64,000 nt of DNA from contig NC_048542.1 in NCBI RefSeq assembly GCF_902806685.2, forward strand, positions 9,346,533-9,410,532, given 5' to 3'. The notes under the pieces are model-generated. The model did not search any database, was not told the origin of the DNA, and saw only the letters and a program-made list of their open reading frames with translations. The DNA comes from Maniola hyperantus (lineage: Eukaryota > Arthropoda > Insecta > Lepidoptera > Nymphalidae). Positions 1 to 11,805 of this stretch are shown piece by piece (position 1 is the first letter of the stretch; the number at the start of each line of letters is the position of its first letter). The position numbers were made by a program, and so were the translations under genes.

Positions 1-932
1 CACGTATAAATAAATACCTTCAAGGTAAGAGTAAATATAGGCATCTTCTGGGCAAACGCGCTCTAACCTAAACCTCATCGTTCTTTTTAAGCATGATTTG
101 ATTTTGTGGTTGTTTGTTTCACAGCCTACAACTTCTGATAATAATATAATTAAAACAGACTCAAATTTTACAAATATTATAATCATTTTCACAACGTAAA
201 GCCGAAAATAACATTATAATTAAATTTTTCATTCTATTAAGGGGGTGCTATAGATGTTTAAACGTTTTGGTGAACTATTTTGTTCCTGACAGCTTAATTT
301 GAAGATTGCTGTAGCGAAAATTTCCATAAAATTTAAGTTTGAGCTTCTTTTAAATTAGATGGTTTCCAGCAAACGCAAGATTTTTGTTTGAAAAACTTAA
401 TTAATCGGAAATTTAAACATGATAGGTATCATTATTTTTAACCTATTGATAATTTGTTTTAAGAAAAGTTTTCGAGCGAAAGGTTCAAAATTCCCAATTA
501 CAGTTTTATTGTTTCAGTAATTAATACGAGTCGTTGAAATGAATAATGACTCGGCACATTAGATTACAGCTACTTTGCTCATACTACACTTAATATTTTG
601 ATTTTTTCCTGAGACAACTTTATAGATTTTGAATATTACGGAATAGGTAGGTACTTATTAATTGTGAAACTTTTGAAAATTCACTTTAAAAAGTTATAAC
701 TAACCTTCATTGAAAATGGAAAAAATTCACCATTCGACGCATATTTTTTTCTTTTTCCATTTCTGAACCTATTTCAATAATGCTTTCTATTATGTAAAGA
801 TTCGTCATGAGTTTGGTCCTATTCTTTGACGAAGATTTGATGAATATAATATTCGCAGTTGGGGGAAGAAACTCATACACGAATAAAGTAAATCCACCAA
901 GATCTGCTCCAAGATCAATTGGCTAAACCATG
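1..932. other. AT-rich sequence, no gene seen
   Basis: Stop-rich in all frames. No splice-flanked open stretch and no recognised repeat was found in this stretch. Confidence 0.6.
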
Positions 933-975
933 AATCTCAAAAGTTTTGAACGAAATGTTCAGAACTTTTGAGATT
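933..975. repeat. 18-bp-stem hairpin
   Basis: An inverted repeat: arm 933-950 (aatctcaaaagttttgaa) and arm 958-975 pair at 17 of 18 positions across a 7-nt loop. It is isolated and has no terminator context. It could be a small foldback remnant or an RNA hairpin. Confidence 0.7.
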
Positions 976-1243
976 ACCTTATAGGTAATATCAAATAGAC
1001 AAACACGGCAGATTTGCTTTACTTTTAATATTATAATGAAGTGATAATATTTACTTTGTTATTCAGAACAATGTTAAGGGACGATAATATAATAATGCTC
1101 GTGACAGTTTGCTTCATTAACCTTTGTCCAAATGTTTCACTGAAAGCTCATGATAAGGAACAGAAATATTAATTAGTTTCATGGAATTAGAAATAACTAC
1201 GTTGTTATAATGAATAATGATTATTTTACATACGTTTTGTCTA

Positions 1244-1466
1244 TCTAAATATATAAAAGGAAAGGTGACTGACTGACTGACTGACTGATCTATCAACGCA
1301 CAGCTCAAACTACTGGAATGATCAGACTGAAATTTGGCATGCAGATGGCTATAATGACGTAGACATCCGCTACGAAAGTATTTTTGAAAATTCATCCCCC
1401 AAGGGGGTGAAATAGGGGTTTGGAATTTGTGTAGTCTATGCAGACGAAGTCGCGAGCATAAGCAAG
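1244..1466 (+). mobile_element. Helitron-like non-autonomous repeat, family A copy 1
   Basis: Opens with TCTAAATATATAAAAGG directly after an A, then a GACT tetranucleotide run, the shared block atctatcaacgcacagctc, a body ending in a GTCC...GGAC-type stem, and a degraded terminus AGCAAG before T. The TC start, CTRR-like end and A/T insertion site match Helitron conventions. The copy is non-coding, and open frames across it are chance translations. Confidence 0.6.
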
Positions 1467-1681
1467 TTTAAAATAAATGCGCAAAGCAATCTTATAAGTA
1501 GAAAGCTCTAATGGTTACAAACTCGACTAAAATCATAAGGCAACATAATGATATCCTTTTAATACAAAATTGACGCAGATACACTTATGAGGATTTAAAC
1601 TGCTATATCCCTTTTTAATACTCTTCATCTATCGTCTTCATTCTTCTCATTCCGTTACATCCTGTATAACAAGCCACAATA

Positions 1682-1876
1682 TTTTTTTTATCTTTTTTTT
1701 TTAGAAAGAATATTAGCCATGTTAAATGATGTTAATATTCCCCTTTTGTCTCCAACTAAGCATCAAGCTTGTGCTAGGAGTAGGTACGACAGTAGTGCAA
1801 CGGGCGGGGATTGAACCATCGACCTTTCGGTTTTCAGTCCACTCCTTTACCCGTTGAGCTATTGAAGCTGATGCTG
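1682..1876 (-). mobile_element. tRNA-derived SINE, family 1
   Basis: Read on the minus strand it starts with an A-box-like tagctcaacgggtaaagga, followed by a B-box-like ggttcaatccccgcc, a tRNA-unrelated body with gtcgtacctactcctagca, and an A-rich tail (T-rich at 1682-1702 on the plus strand). The same element lies in plus orientation at 63739-63909. RNA polymerase III promoter boxes and an A tail define a SINE; it is not a tRNA gene because no cloverleaf can be closed. Confidence 0.7.
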
Positions 1877-2739
1877 AAAACAAAAATAAAATAGTTCAAA
1901 CTTTCAAAGCAGCAAATACATTTATCTCGCAGGATATTAGATCAAACAGGAATTAGGAATGGAACGGATGAGATCCTTAACGTTTTAGCTCATTAGGTAG
2001 TCTAGAGCGTCGCGTGTCGGTTTCTTTGGAATGGAATCCACGTTGTAGGTAGATAATATGTAGGTATCATGACTGTTCTAATGAAACACGTACGGATTTT
2101 ATACAATTTTCACTAATTGAAAGAGAAATTATCTAAAGTGATGATATATAGTAGTTCTCGTAGTTCTTGTAAATTAAGTCGTAAAAAATTGTCAAATCTG
2201 AGAGCTTCCGTGGCGTGCGGTACGTAAATACAATCTATAGTGGAATAGTAGCATCAGCTAGTGGTACATACATTTACTAAAGGACTTTAAACATAGCTGA
2301 CTCGTTCCAGCTTTGTATATGTGGGATTAACAGCTGTACTTACTGTGTTATGTCTATAAAATGTGTTATAACTTATATACATACACCTTCCTCGAGATTC
2401 TAAATTATGGTAAAAATTATCGTATCAAATTTGATATGTGCTTTTGAACAAACACACAGATAAATGCGGATTATAATATTTTCATTTATTTATTTAGAGC
2501 TGTTTCTATGGAAAACATAAGGGAAAATGCATTATTGCACTCAAAGGCTGTGTTATTTTACGCTACAGAAACTCTTGTCTAAGACGTAATTACTGTAGAA
2601 CAGTAGGTACCGACTCGTAAACGGGAAGACAATTATGGGGCTGATGAGTTTCTTATGGCTTCCACTAATTAGTACTTCTTCCAGTTCAATTAAAGTCGAC
2701 TTTCCCATTATCATTAGAAGACCTCGTTTGGTTCTTGTT
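1877..2739. other. No gene seen
   Basis: AT-rich, with short stop-bounded frames only. No repeat of the window's families was recognised here. Confidence 0.55.
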
Positions 2740-2793
2740 TTTAGGGTTCCATACCTCAAAAGGAAAAACGGAACCCTTATAGTATCACTTTGA
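2740..2793 (-). repeat. accggcc repeat (family D), 3'-terminal fragment
   Basis: Contains the reverse complement of the family terminus (gggttccatacctcaaaagg, then ggaacccttatag). The rest of a same-orientation copy resumes near 3163, so the two may be one element split by about 370 bp. Confidence 0.65.
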
Positions 2794-3162
2794 TGAAAAG
2801 ACAATGCTTATTCAAGTATGAACAAAACATGCACTGTCTTCAAGATTTTTGTGTCACCACCAAATCAAATTCTATCTGTTCATCATCATCAGAATATTTG
2901 TAGAAAAAATTAAGGAAAACGGTTTCCGCATTTAATATTAACCATAAAAAAATGACAATGTTATGAGGTTAGGTACAGCTAGAAAGTAAAAGAGGGTCCT
3001 TATAGGCTTAATAAAACAGTCAGTTTCAGATTTTTTAATCCTAAAACAAATATTCATGAAACTTATTGAGAAATTATGTTTTTATTTTAGCTTTAACAAA
3101 ATAATAAAAATTTAAGGTACAATGCTTCTTGTGAGAGTATTGTCCATGGGCATACTCCTTTG

Positions 3163-3468
3163 GCAGATAGTTAGGTCTTATAGCACAGCACACGCAAGGG
3201 GAAAAAATCACGAAAACCGGTGAATTTGTGGTTAGCATCACCAGAAAAAAATTAAAATGTGTTCATGTAAATACAAGAAATTAGTATTTCAAAGTAAGAT
3301 TAATATACCAAGTGGGGTATCATATGAAAGCGCTTTAACCTGTACAAAACAGGTTTTTATTTTATGCATTATAATTTTTTCATTTTATTGTGCAAAATGT
3401 CAAAAAATACGACTGTAGTAGACTTGGGTGCGCGATTCTGACTCGCACTTGGCCGGTTTTTTTTGTTC
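3163..3468 (-). repeat. Dispersed accggcc repeat (family D), 5' part
   Basis: On the minus strand this begins with aaccggccaagtgcgagt and continues through the shared blocks (cattttgcacaat, cctgttttgtacaggtt, ggtatcatatgatacccc-like core). It is the reverse-strand counterpart of the complete copy at 34565-35026. Non-coding. Confidence 0.75.
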
Positions 3469-6400
3469 ATAGTGTAGAATTTCCTTTTTTCCTTTTTACC
3501 TAGTTCCTTAGTACACTCGTGCGTGTTGCATTCATGACAACGGATTCAGTAGAAGTAAGAAAAAAATATAGGTACGATGACGAAAATATACGAAAATGAG
3601 CTACGTGACAAGACCAAGTAGCAAAAAAGTCGGCTTTACTTTAACCTAGCATTATACGATTTCCGTACATTTGAGGAAGCCTGCACCCACATTCTTAATT
3701 CGTCATTTATCAAGTGCTAACTGCGAAGAGAAATATCGTAAGGAAAATAAATGTCCCTAGTTCGCTCAAGGTCTTTTCCTCTAAGTAAGATATATTTTTC
3801 TAATATAACACTGAATCCGTTTGCTACGTTTATATGAAAATATACTGTCCTATAATTTTTCATGGTGAAGTACTTACAAAATCATGAACTTAACCAGATA
3901 ACTTATATTGCTAGAGGAACAAACCTCATATCTGATCTCAAAGCGCCTTCACCTTATGATTAAAAAGTTGTAAACTTGGAACAAAATCATTATAATGTTT
4001 AATCGAAGGTTTTTTCAGTGTTCATCACGATTAATAATAAATTCCTAAAATAAACTTGAATCTAAATTAAAACTAGAATGTAAAACCTAATCGAGACCTC
4101 CGCAACGAGGCATTATACCCAAGGATGCAAGAAGCATTGTCCCTTTGGATGGCCAAACAAATTATTTATTTGTCCAAAGTAGTTTCCAGCTCTCGGGTCC
4201 TGGTAGGTGGTTGATTTGATACCCTTTTTTGAAAATTCACAAGTGAAGTGAACATTTAATTTTGAATATTCATGTTTTGTCATAAAAGAAAAAACAAACT
4301 TGTTATTGGCAACTATTATTTGCAAAAACTAAACACAACAAGACATTGACTTAAAAATTTTAAGCCGCAGGTTCGGAGCGACAATACAAATTCCCAGGGA
4401 CAACTAAAATAGCACAAGTGAATGTCGCGGTTCTCTCGACTAATTATTCTGTGGCAGCCAACAGTCAAACTTTATATTTTCGTCGCAAATTCCATCCCAC
4501 GTTTCAGTTTTGGAGTTTCTAATTTTATTTCGCGTGAAACCACGACGAGATTAATTATACCTTAAACCAGAACCAGGATTATATCGTCTGACAATACTGT
4601 ACTATTGACTCAATTTTACTTACGCCAACCCATGGACGTAATAAAGACGCAACTTTTGTTTCTTACATCTATTTCCCGCACTCGATTTGTATTGAGGTCG
4701 TTTAGTTGTTTAAAAATGTTAAAAATTAGTATTTTAACATTTTCGGATACCGAATATACACAAAGTTCTCAAGTTTTTTAAACACTAATTTTAATAAGGA
4801 AACCTTGATAACTATACTAGGCAACCCATTTGCGGTACGTTCGTTCATATACCGGATCAATAAAAATATTTTTCCTTTGGCTGATAGACGGTAGAAGGTT
4901 GATGTAATTCGGGATTTTAGAGGACATGAGAGTTAAGCTGAATTATGCGTTTATGCTAGAAATATTACGCTCGGAGAGCTCCATAGCACTGTCCCGTGAT
5001 CAAATGACCTATATAAACACTCGCCAACTACCTAAACCAATCGTAAATGGTGCTATTGATTTTCGCCATTTCGGGATTCAGAGCTGCTGCTGTAAAATGT
5101 TATAGGCTTAATAAAATACTAGCTTATGCCGCAACTTCTAATATTTATGGTAACCCTAAATAAATTTTAAACACATGGTTACTATGAGAAAACTCATAAA
5201 TTTTATGGCACATTTTCACAAGAGCTGGCGACACGTGCAACTTGAAAATAAGTGGAAAATTAAAATATATCACACGTGGACCTGGATAATTTAATTTAAA
5301 AAGATATATTTATAAAATTACCTAATTTTAGAAAATGGCTGCACATTTGTACATGGAAATTACATTATTTGGCAAAATCCCAACACTTTTTCCTTATTTG
5401 ACTAACTTGAAAAAACCATATCGTTTGTCAGGAAATATTTGTCAGCGAAACAATATATTTTGTATTATGTATCATAATATGTTTGTATTTATTGAATTAG
5501 CCTGGATAACATTGTGACACAATGCTTAATATGTTACATAATCTGTACAGGACCTAAACAAAAGTAGCTTCTCTAGAAGATTTCGTTTACTTTGGACTTT
5601 AGACCAATAATATTAGTTCCAAGGCGAACCGGAGAAATGGCAGAAGAGCGTCGACTGTAAATTGTTCAATCAGTCCCCAGAGTGCGCCGTAGACTGGAAA
5701 GAGCTACTTTAATCAGCTGTAATGTAAATAAATCTCTGCAAAATATTCATCGTCCTTTTTAATTTAAAAAAAATCTTAAATAAGCCCGGTTTTCTTAAAG
5801 GAGCGTATTTATATTTTAGTCTGTATATTCTTTAGACTTAATGTGAATATACTATAGCATATTATTATATGTATACTATATTAACCTTCCTCGTGACATG
5901 TTAAATTATGGTGAAAACTATTTTGAAATCACCCTAGAAGATTTGTGAAGAGAAGCGCCTCAAACGGATGATTATGAAATTGTGAACCTCAAAAGTGAAC
6001 AGAAACAAATAACGAAACGAACTCATTTCTGGGAAGTTTAGATAAAGAATGCCACATAGGGGAGGCCCTCCCTCCCCTACCAGCCGCATTTTCTTGATGG
6101 CAAAGATGTTCGCTGCCCAACTCTTTTTGAAAAAAACCTTTACGATTACCTATTTCCACCGTGGGTATCATTTGACATAAAATTTATTGGTGGCGTTATT
6201 TTTATCGCGTAGGCATTTTCTGAAAAAAATATGAAAAAGTGAAAATTTCAATTGATGTTTTTTTGTCAGAAAGCTTATAACTTTTATATGAAAATAGTTA
6301 TAAAACATAAAATGCTCAGATAAAGCTTATTTTATGCAAATTCTCAAAATATAAGACTTTTACAAAAAGATAGTTAAGAAAATTCGTTAACGAGCGCAGC

Positions 6401-6935
6401 GGTGGTGACGACGATAATGATGAGATGATGAGATGATGAGATGATGATGATGATGAAGCAGGCTAGTTACCACCTGAAAATATTCTGTACTCCTACTAGA
6501 AATTGTTTCAACTACGTCAGTGTAAGCGAATGTCAGCTTAGTAAAGAAGCTATAGCATAAACCTATTTGTTCCTCCATAATGGGAGTGGGTACAAGGATG
6601 AATAAATGAAAACATTAGGAACGCGCATAAAGCCTCATATAGTGGTTTCACCAGATAGAGATGTAAATGCGGCATTTCATAAACCAATAAACTTTTATGT
6701 GTGCGTTCACGACCTACTATTCAAGCAATGCATTCTGTTGTAATCTCTATTGCTTTTGTTTCAACGGTTGGAATTGCTAGCGAGTTCAGTACAAGTTAAA
6801 TCACGTCAAACACATGCGTTATACGTGACACGTCGATAGTCAATATGTCTCTCATAATCTCACCAGCCACTGGTAGGTTGCAAGACAAGACCGTGCGGTC
6901 GTGGCTAGTTACCACCATCGATGTTACCACTCTTC
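3469..6935. other. Long stretch without a supported gene
   Basis: AT-rich DNA. The only structured piece is the impure GAT/GATGA microsatellite near 6415-6456. Frames of 60-70 codons here (for example 4113-4325 and 5989-6171, minus) show no domain, homology or splice context. Part of 6650-6700 resembles the reverse complement of 21985-22025 (agatagagatgtaaatgc), a weak dispersed repeat. Confidence 0.55.
6415..6456. repeat. GATGA/GAT microsatellite
   Basis: Reiterated gatgagatgat and gatgatgat units. RTE-type LINEs and the family 2 SINE in this window end in similar triplets, so this could be a relict tail, but no element body adjoins it. Confidence 0.8.
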
Positions 6936-7114
6936 TTTTTCTTTACTTGTGCTATAAGAGCTGCCTACCTGCCAAATTTAGTGATTCTAGGGGAAGCACC
7001 CTACGGGTTTTCTTGACAGACACGACATAAACGGACGGCCAGACAGATAGACAGACGTAAAACAAAGTGATCTTATAAGGGTTCCTTTTTCCTTTTGAGG
7101 TATGGAACCGCAAA
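6936..7114 (+). repeat. Family D repeat, 3' part
   Basis: Matches the 3' half of the complete copy at 34565-35026: cctacctgccaaattt, the diverged gattctaggggaagcacc, an impure gacaga run, then ataagggttcc and a terminal ggtatggaacc. The 5' half is missing. Confidence 0.75.
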
Positions 7115-7844
7115 TGTGCAAAACATCTTTTATAATTAATAATACATACCTAAAGGTAGGTTTATTGTTTTATCTAAGTATTCTGTAGCAGAAGCGAAGT
7201 GCGATAAAAAGAAAGCGTGCGGCTCAATCGCGTGGTCGAGTTGTGGTTTACTTTTTCATTTACTTTAATCGTTTTTCGATACAATAAACCGCATTGCAAG
7301 TTCAACAATAAAACATAGATTACTACGTTGAAAGCGAAGTATTATTCAAACCAATATATTTCGGGGAATGTAAATAAATCAGCTCGCGGCTCCATTTATT
7401 CAAACAAATCGATTCTCGTCTAAATTCGATCAAAAATCAATTTGAAGTACTGTTCGTCTAGTATCTACAGATATATTTTATCTTTGAACTTTACCGTGTG
7501 AAAAGCTGCTAGAATTCGCTTAGCGTTTACAACTTCAAAAATATCTACAGTTCACTGTTGCTAAAGTTGAAAATGTTTCATAACTTCACTCGCGACTTTA
7601 TCTCAGTTTCGGCATACCTAATAGGTATACATAAATAAATAATAATACGGAAGTAACTTGGGCAGTACTGCGTATGCGAAAAAGATAAAGAAAATCTTTA
7701 TTTCCCATTAAAAGACAAAATAGAAAGATACAGGCGGCCATATAAACTATCTCATTGATGCCAATGTACCTTTGGAATGTTATGAGATCCGGTATTAGAA
7801 ATAGGTATCTACAGTAGGTACCCTGATCTGTTATTTAATATTAA
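7115..7844. other. No gene seen
   Basis: AT-rich and stop-rich in all frames. No recognised repeat. Confidence 0.5.
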
Positions 7845-8076
7845 TATAAATATATAAAAGGAAATGGTGACTGACTAACTGACTGACTGATTGATTGATT
7901 CTATCAACGCACAGCTCAAACTACTGGACGGATTGAGCTGAAATTTGGCATGCAGATAGCTATTATGACGTAGGCATCCGCTAAGAAAGGATTTTTAAAA
8001 ATACAACCCCTAAGGGGTAAAATAGGGGTTTGAAATATGTGTAGTCCACGTGGATGGAGTCGCGGGAATAAGCTAG
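7845..8076 (+). mobile_element. Helitron-like repeat, family A copy 2
   Basis: Slightly degraded start (TATAAATATATAAAAGG), GACT run, the shared atcaacgcacagctcaaac block and an intact CTAG end followed by T. Its 3' block (gtccacgtggatggagtcgc) differs from the family consensus at a few sites. Non-coding. Confidence 0.65.
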
Positions 8077-8152
8077 TCGTGATAAAGAATATAAAATGCT
8101 AGATAATGTATAGATTAATACATCGCAAATAGGTTGCCTATTGGATCAATAG

Positions 8153-8229
8153 GATGATGATTCTAACTCAGAAGAAGTCGCGAGCAACAAGCATTTGCTC
8201 GCGACTTCTTCCGAGTTATAATCATCATT
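8153..8229. repeat. 35-bp-stem hairpin
   Basis: Arms 8153-8187 and 8195-8229 pair at 32 of 35 positions around a 7-nt loop (caagcat). The inner stem gaagaagtcgcgagcaa is perfect and resembles the 3' end of family A elements (gaagtcgcgagcata), so the hairpin may derive from two inverted element ends. Confidence 0.8.
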
Positions 8230-8399
8230 CTATATTATTATCATTATCCTGTAAGAGATAATTTACATTCTATGAATATTAGTCTAAATTGTGGTTTACT
8301 TCTGTAACCTTGTTACAGTTAAATTGTGGTTTAACGACATTCTCGGAGTCTGTCCAAAAAAATGAGACTAAGAAATCCGCATTTATCAGTATTTACTCA

Positions 8400-8545
8400 A
8401 GGAACCTTATAATACAGCGACTCATCACAATAAAGGAATATTATTCCGCAACGGTGCCTTCTTATTGTCATCCGACTCCGATATTGTGGCTTGAAGACAC
8501 TGATACCGCAAACCTAGGTACAATCTGAGGATAAAAATTTTAAGC
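8400..8545 (+). repeat. Degenerate local repeat, copy 1
   Basis: Contains cagcgactcatcacaataaa, then gccttcttattgtcatcc, then a conserved tail. It aligns by eye with 9473-9622, 10446-10568 and 11806-11920. No consistent reading frame is shared by the copies. Confidence 0.55.
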
Positions 8546-8789
8546 TTTCTCTAAATTGTTGTATACTTTGTTGTATACAAGAAATCTTTTTGTAGACTAC
8601 AAAGTCGCAATCTCCATTTGCCTGTGTAATTTCGTTTATACTTTCTTAACTTCTACTGGATTTCAATGCTAATATTGGCCTGTTTTATTTTTGGCAAACA
8701 TTTTGTCAACCAGTAGATGCAGCTGCCGATTTGACATATACATTATTATGATATAATATCGATCCATAACGACAGTCCAAGCACAATCA

Positions 8790-8936
8790 ATGCGACACAT
8801 TTCTCTCAGTTTGTCAATGGAAAAGCCACGAGACAACATCAGTCAATGCAATTGACTGCGATTGGACGGCAGGGCCGCGTCTTTTCTTTCGCCGCTTGCG
8901 CACATTCAACCAGTTGCCGGTGGCCCCACTTGTCGT
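8790..8936 (+). promoter_or_regulatory. GC-rich island ending in a splice donor; possible 5' exon
   Basis: The stretch is much richer in G+C than its surroundings. It contains an ATTGG (inverted CCAAT) near 8862 and ends at a consensus donor, tcgt|GTAAGT at 8937. One plus frame stays open for about 43 codons up to the junction. A non-coding first exon with a proximal promoter would look like this, but no partner exon was found. A repeat fragment is the alternative. Confidence 0.25.
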
Positions 8937-9034
8937 GTAAGTAGTTTGACAAAATATACGTATGTAAATTGTACATATTACAAAAAAGTGAACACGTCTA
9001 ACTTAGACTAGCCATTAAGAACTTTCGAGACGGT

Positions 9035-9297
9035 CAAGCTGCTTGACGTCAAGCACGTAGATTTTTGCTTGAGTCAAGCATTTTGACCGTTTACAATGTC
9101 TGCTTGGTGCTTGAGTCAAGCATTTACTTACTTGACACGTGACTGATTCGATTTTCATTTTTGCTTGACGCGACGTTTGGACAGTGTTCGATGTATGACA
9201 AAAGTGCTGTTTGCTTGATCAAGGCACTTGCCGGGCGCATCAAGCCAAGCAGCTTGATCAAGCAAAACAAATCCACGTGCTTGACGTAAGCTGCTGC
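9035..9297. mobile_element. GCTTG-rich inverted-repeat element (MITE-like)
   Basis: The left end (ctgcttgacgtcaagcacg, then a T-rich link and gcttgagtcaagca) is matched on the opposite strand by the right end (cagcttacgtcaagcacgtg, link, gcttgatcaagc). The interior is filled with further gcttga/tcaagc palindromes. No coding capacity. Target-site duplications could not be identified. Confidence 0.6.
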
Positions 9298-9472
9298 TGT
9301 TGTGATACACCTCTATGGTGAAAGTGCAAAGGCAAGGTATCTGTATACTTCACTAAGAGAGAGTTACAGAAATTATGCCCTCGCAAAGTCAAATCGCATC
9401 AGTGAGTTTCCATTACAAGACCTAAGAAAAAATGCAAAGTCATAACACGCCATGAAAAGAGTCCCAACTAAT

Positions 9473-9622
9473 AAAACCCAATAAAAACAGCGACTCACTT
9501 CAATAAAGGAACATGATTGCGCCACGATGCCTTTTTACTGTCACCTTTGATCCTGATATTACGGCTCAAAGGGCTTTATACCAGAGTCAAAGGTACAGTC
9601 AACATACAAAATTTTAAACTGT
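9473..9622 (+). repeat. Degenerate local repeat, copy 2
   Basis: Contains acagcgactcacttcaataa, then gccacgatgcctttttactg, then tcctgatattacggctcaaa. This is the best-preserved copy of the four. Confidence 0.6.
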
Positions 9623-10445
9623 ATTTACTTAACTAGCACGCTCGAAAGTTACATTTTTTTGAGTGATTTCGAAGTCGTTAATCATGAAGTCGATGTCTTG
9701 TTCATTATACAGTGAGGCCACAGTCCACAACAACTAACCGATAATCCAAGTCTTATGATTGAATTCTAAAGGTTTTATATTTACGCCTTTTTTAAGTAAG
9801 TACCTAAATATTCATACACGGTGTCCGGTAATAGGTACGTCACGATCCCGTTCAGACATAGTTAAATAATATCAAATTACCCATAAATAAATACCTATGA
9901 GCGAAATGGTCTTTGACTTATTCACCGTTGTGTTTTTTCAACAAAAACACGATATGCTTTTTTTTGATAATTAATAAAAACTATTACATTTTGCAATTTT
10001 TTTTTATTTCTAGGTAGCGAACATACCAATAATAATAGTGAGCATAATAAATTTAATTTTGTTAGATAGCTAAACAAAATATTAGATTTTCTAAAAAGCT
10101 CAAATGAGCGGGTGCTCATTAGGAAGGGCCCCGTAAAAAAATGTCAAAATCGGCATGCGATGCGCACCCAACTTCAACATACCTACTAGTGTACAAATAT
10201 ATAAAAATATTTTTATGATTTTTATATTTGGTAGTACTTACCTAGCGGTTGAAGTCGGGTTTTTAAAAGAATTTTATTAAGTAAGTAAAAGATACTTATT
10301 TACTATTAACATAAAAAGTAAAAACATCTGAATTTGAAATCTACCGCAGCTTTTACGAAGAATCTAAAAAATCTGCTACTGAAACAAAAAGATCTCAAGA
10401 CCGTAAACGTCAACATAAAAATCCTTTATAACTTTTATTTACTCA

Positions 10446-10568
10446 TAAAACCGTATAAAACAGTGAACCATTTCAATAAATGTACATAATTTCGCTACGA
10501 TGCGTTTTTATTGTCATCTTTGTTCCTCGGATATGGAAATGTACAATCAGCAAAAAAATATGACAAAC
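10446..10568 (+). repeat. Degenerate local repeat, copy 3
   Basis: Contains taaaacagtgaaccatttca, then cgctacgatgcgtttttatt and gtcatctttgttcctcgg, colinear with copy 2. The preceding bases (ctcaagaccgtaaacgtc) resemble those before copy 4 (cttcaaggtcgtagaac). Confidence 0.55.
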
Positions 10569-10654
10569 AGTGAGTATTCCAATAATATTAAAGGTTTCAG
10601 TTTCGAATGTGCTGTTGTTTGAATTTATATAAACCGTATTATAAACAACTAAAT

Positions 10655-10985
10655 ACTAATGCCTGCGACTTCGCGACGACGACGCGTGATTTAGATTTTA
10701 AAGCTCCCGGGGAACTCTTTGATTTTTCGGTATAAAAAGTAGTCTATGCCAGGATGCAAGCTACCTCGGTACTAAGTAGATGATACGCAACTTTATCCAC
10801 GTAGTTTTAGATTTATTTAAAATCCCATGGGAACTCTAGCTGTTAGATTTATTTAAAAATGATTCAAGCTATCAGCTCTGTACCAAATTTCATACCAAAA
10901 CGGTTAAATGAATGGGCCGTGAAAAGCTAACAGACATGTAGACATACTTACCGACAGATACACTTTCGCATTTATAATAGGTAAG
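10655..10985 (-). mobile_element. Helitron-like repeat, family B
   Basis: Reverse-oriented member of the family whose 5' end reads tataaatgcgaaagtgt and whose body carries the block reading ggtacagaggtagcttgcat in a well-preserved copy (diverged here). A segment of the body is duplicated internally. It lies within 20 bp of the family A copy at 11002. Confidence 0.6.
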
Positions 10986-11001
10986 TATTATTTAGTATGG
11001 A

Positions 11002-11225
11002 CTAGCTTATGTTCGCGACTTCGTCCGCGTGGACTACACAAATTTCAAACCCCTATTTCACCCCCTTAGGGGTTGAATTTTCAGAAATCCTTTCTTAGCG
11101 GATGCCTACGTTATAATAGCTATCTGCATGCCAAATTTCAGCCCGATCCGTCCAGTAGTTTGAGCTGTGCGTTGATAGATCAGTCAGTCAGTCAGTCAGT
11201 CACCTTTTACTTTTATATATTTAGA
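11002..11225 (-). mobile_element. Helitron-like repeat, family A copy 3
   Basis: Complete on the minus strand: TTAGA (reverse of TCTAA) before T at the 5' end and CTAG at 11002-11005 at the 3' end, with the GTCC...GGAC-type stem just inside. Its GACT run has four units. Translations across it are shadows. Confidence 0.7.
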
Positions 11226-11805
11226 TTATACCATAACATTCTAAAAATATTGTTTGTGATCTACGAAGATCCAAATAATTTTTCAACTGGGGTTACGTAT
11301 CTCTGTCGCAGAATCAAACCAGTAAACATCATAATAATTAATTATCAAAATTTGCAATCAGACCGCAAATGACCCTTTGCAAACTTTTGCAATAAATATT
11401 ATGGATTATTCAGAAAACTAAAGTCCTGTAACTGCATGACCAGCGGATGTTTTGTTAACGTCCAGTTACCGTTAAAACTTTGACTATCAATAAAATCAAA
11501 TGGGTTGCACGTCAGGATTCTTTGAAACTTTGGTCTTTGGTCCAAAATACGTGGCATATTTTATCTAAGTTAATCATGTAGGTACGAATACTGATTTGTG
11601 CAACCCACTTTGGTTTTTATTGGTGACCGCTTTGGTTTTATTGCTGGATGGTAAAAATTTTACTGTAACCGTAACCTAACTTTACGACCTATCATTCAAC
11701 TGGACTTCAGGAAAGCTCTTCAAGGTCGTAGAACTTAAATATAAAACCTACATAATAATAATAATATAAGACGCCATATTTTTTATTTACCTACTTGTGC
11801 TCGTA

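Noticed and set aside
1780..1876. tRNA gene candidates at SINE heads (also 36590-36630, 56870-56922, 59120-59193, 63745-63800)
   Set aside because: A and B boxes are present but acceptor, D and anticodon stems do not close. They are SINE promoters.
11073..11372. Frames containing CALIDQSVSQSV (also at 1117, 24158, 38738 and 53205)
   Set aside because: They look like a protein family but are translations of family A Helitron-like repeats, the SVSQS part being the GACT microsatellite.
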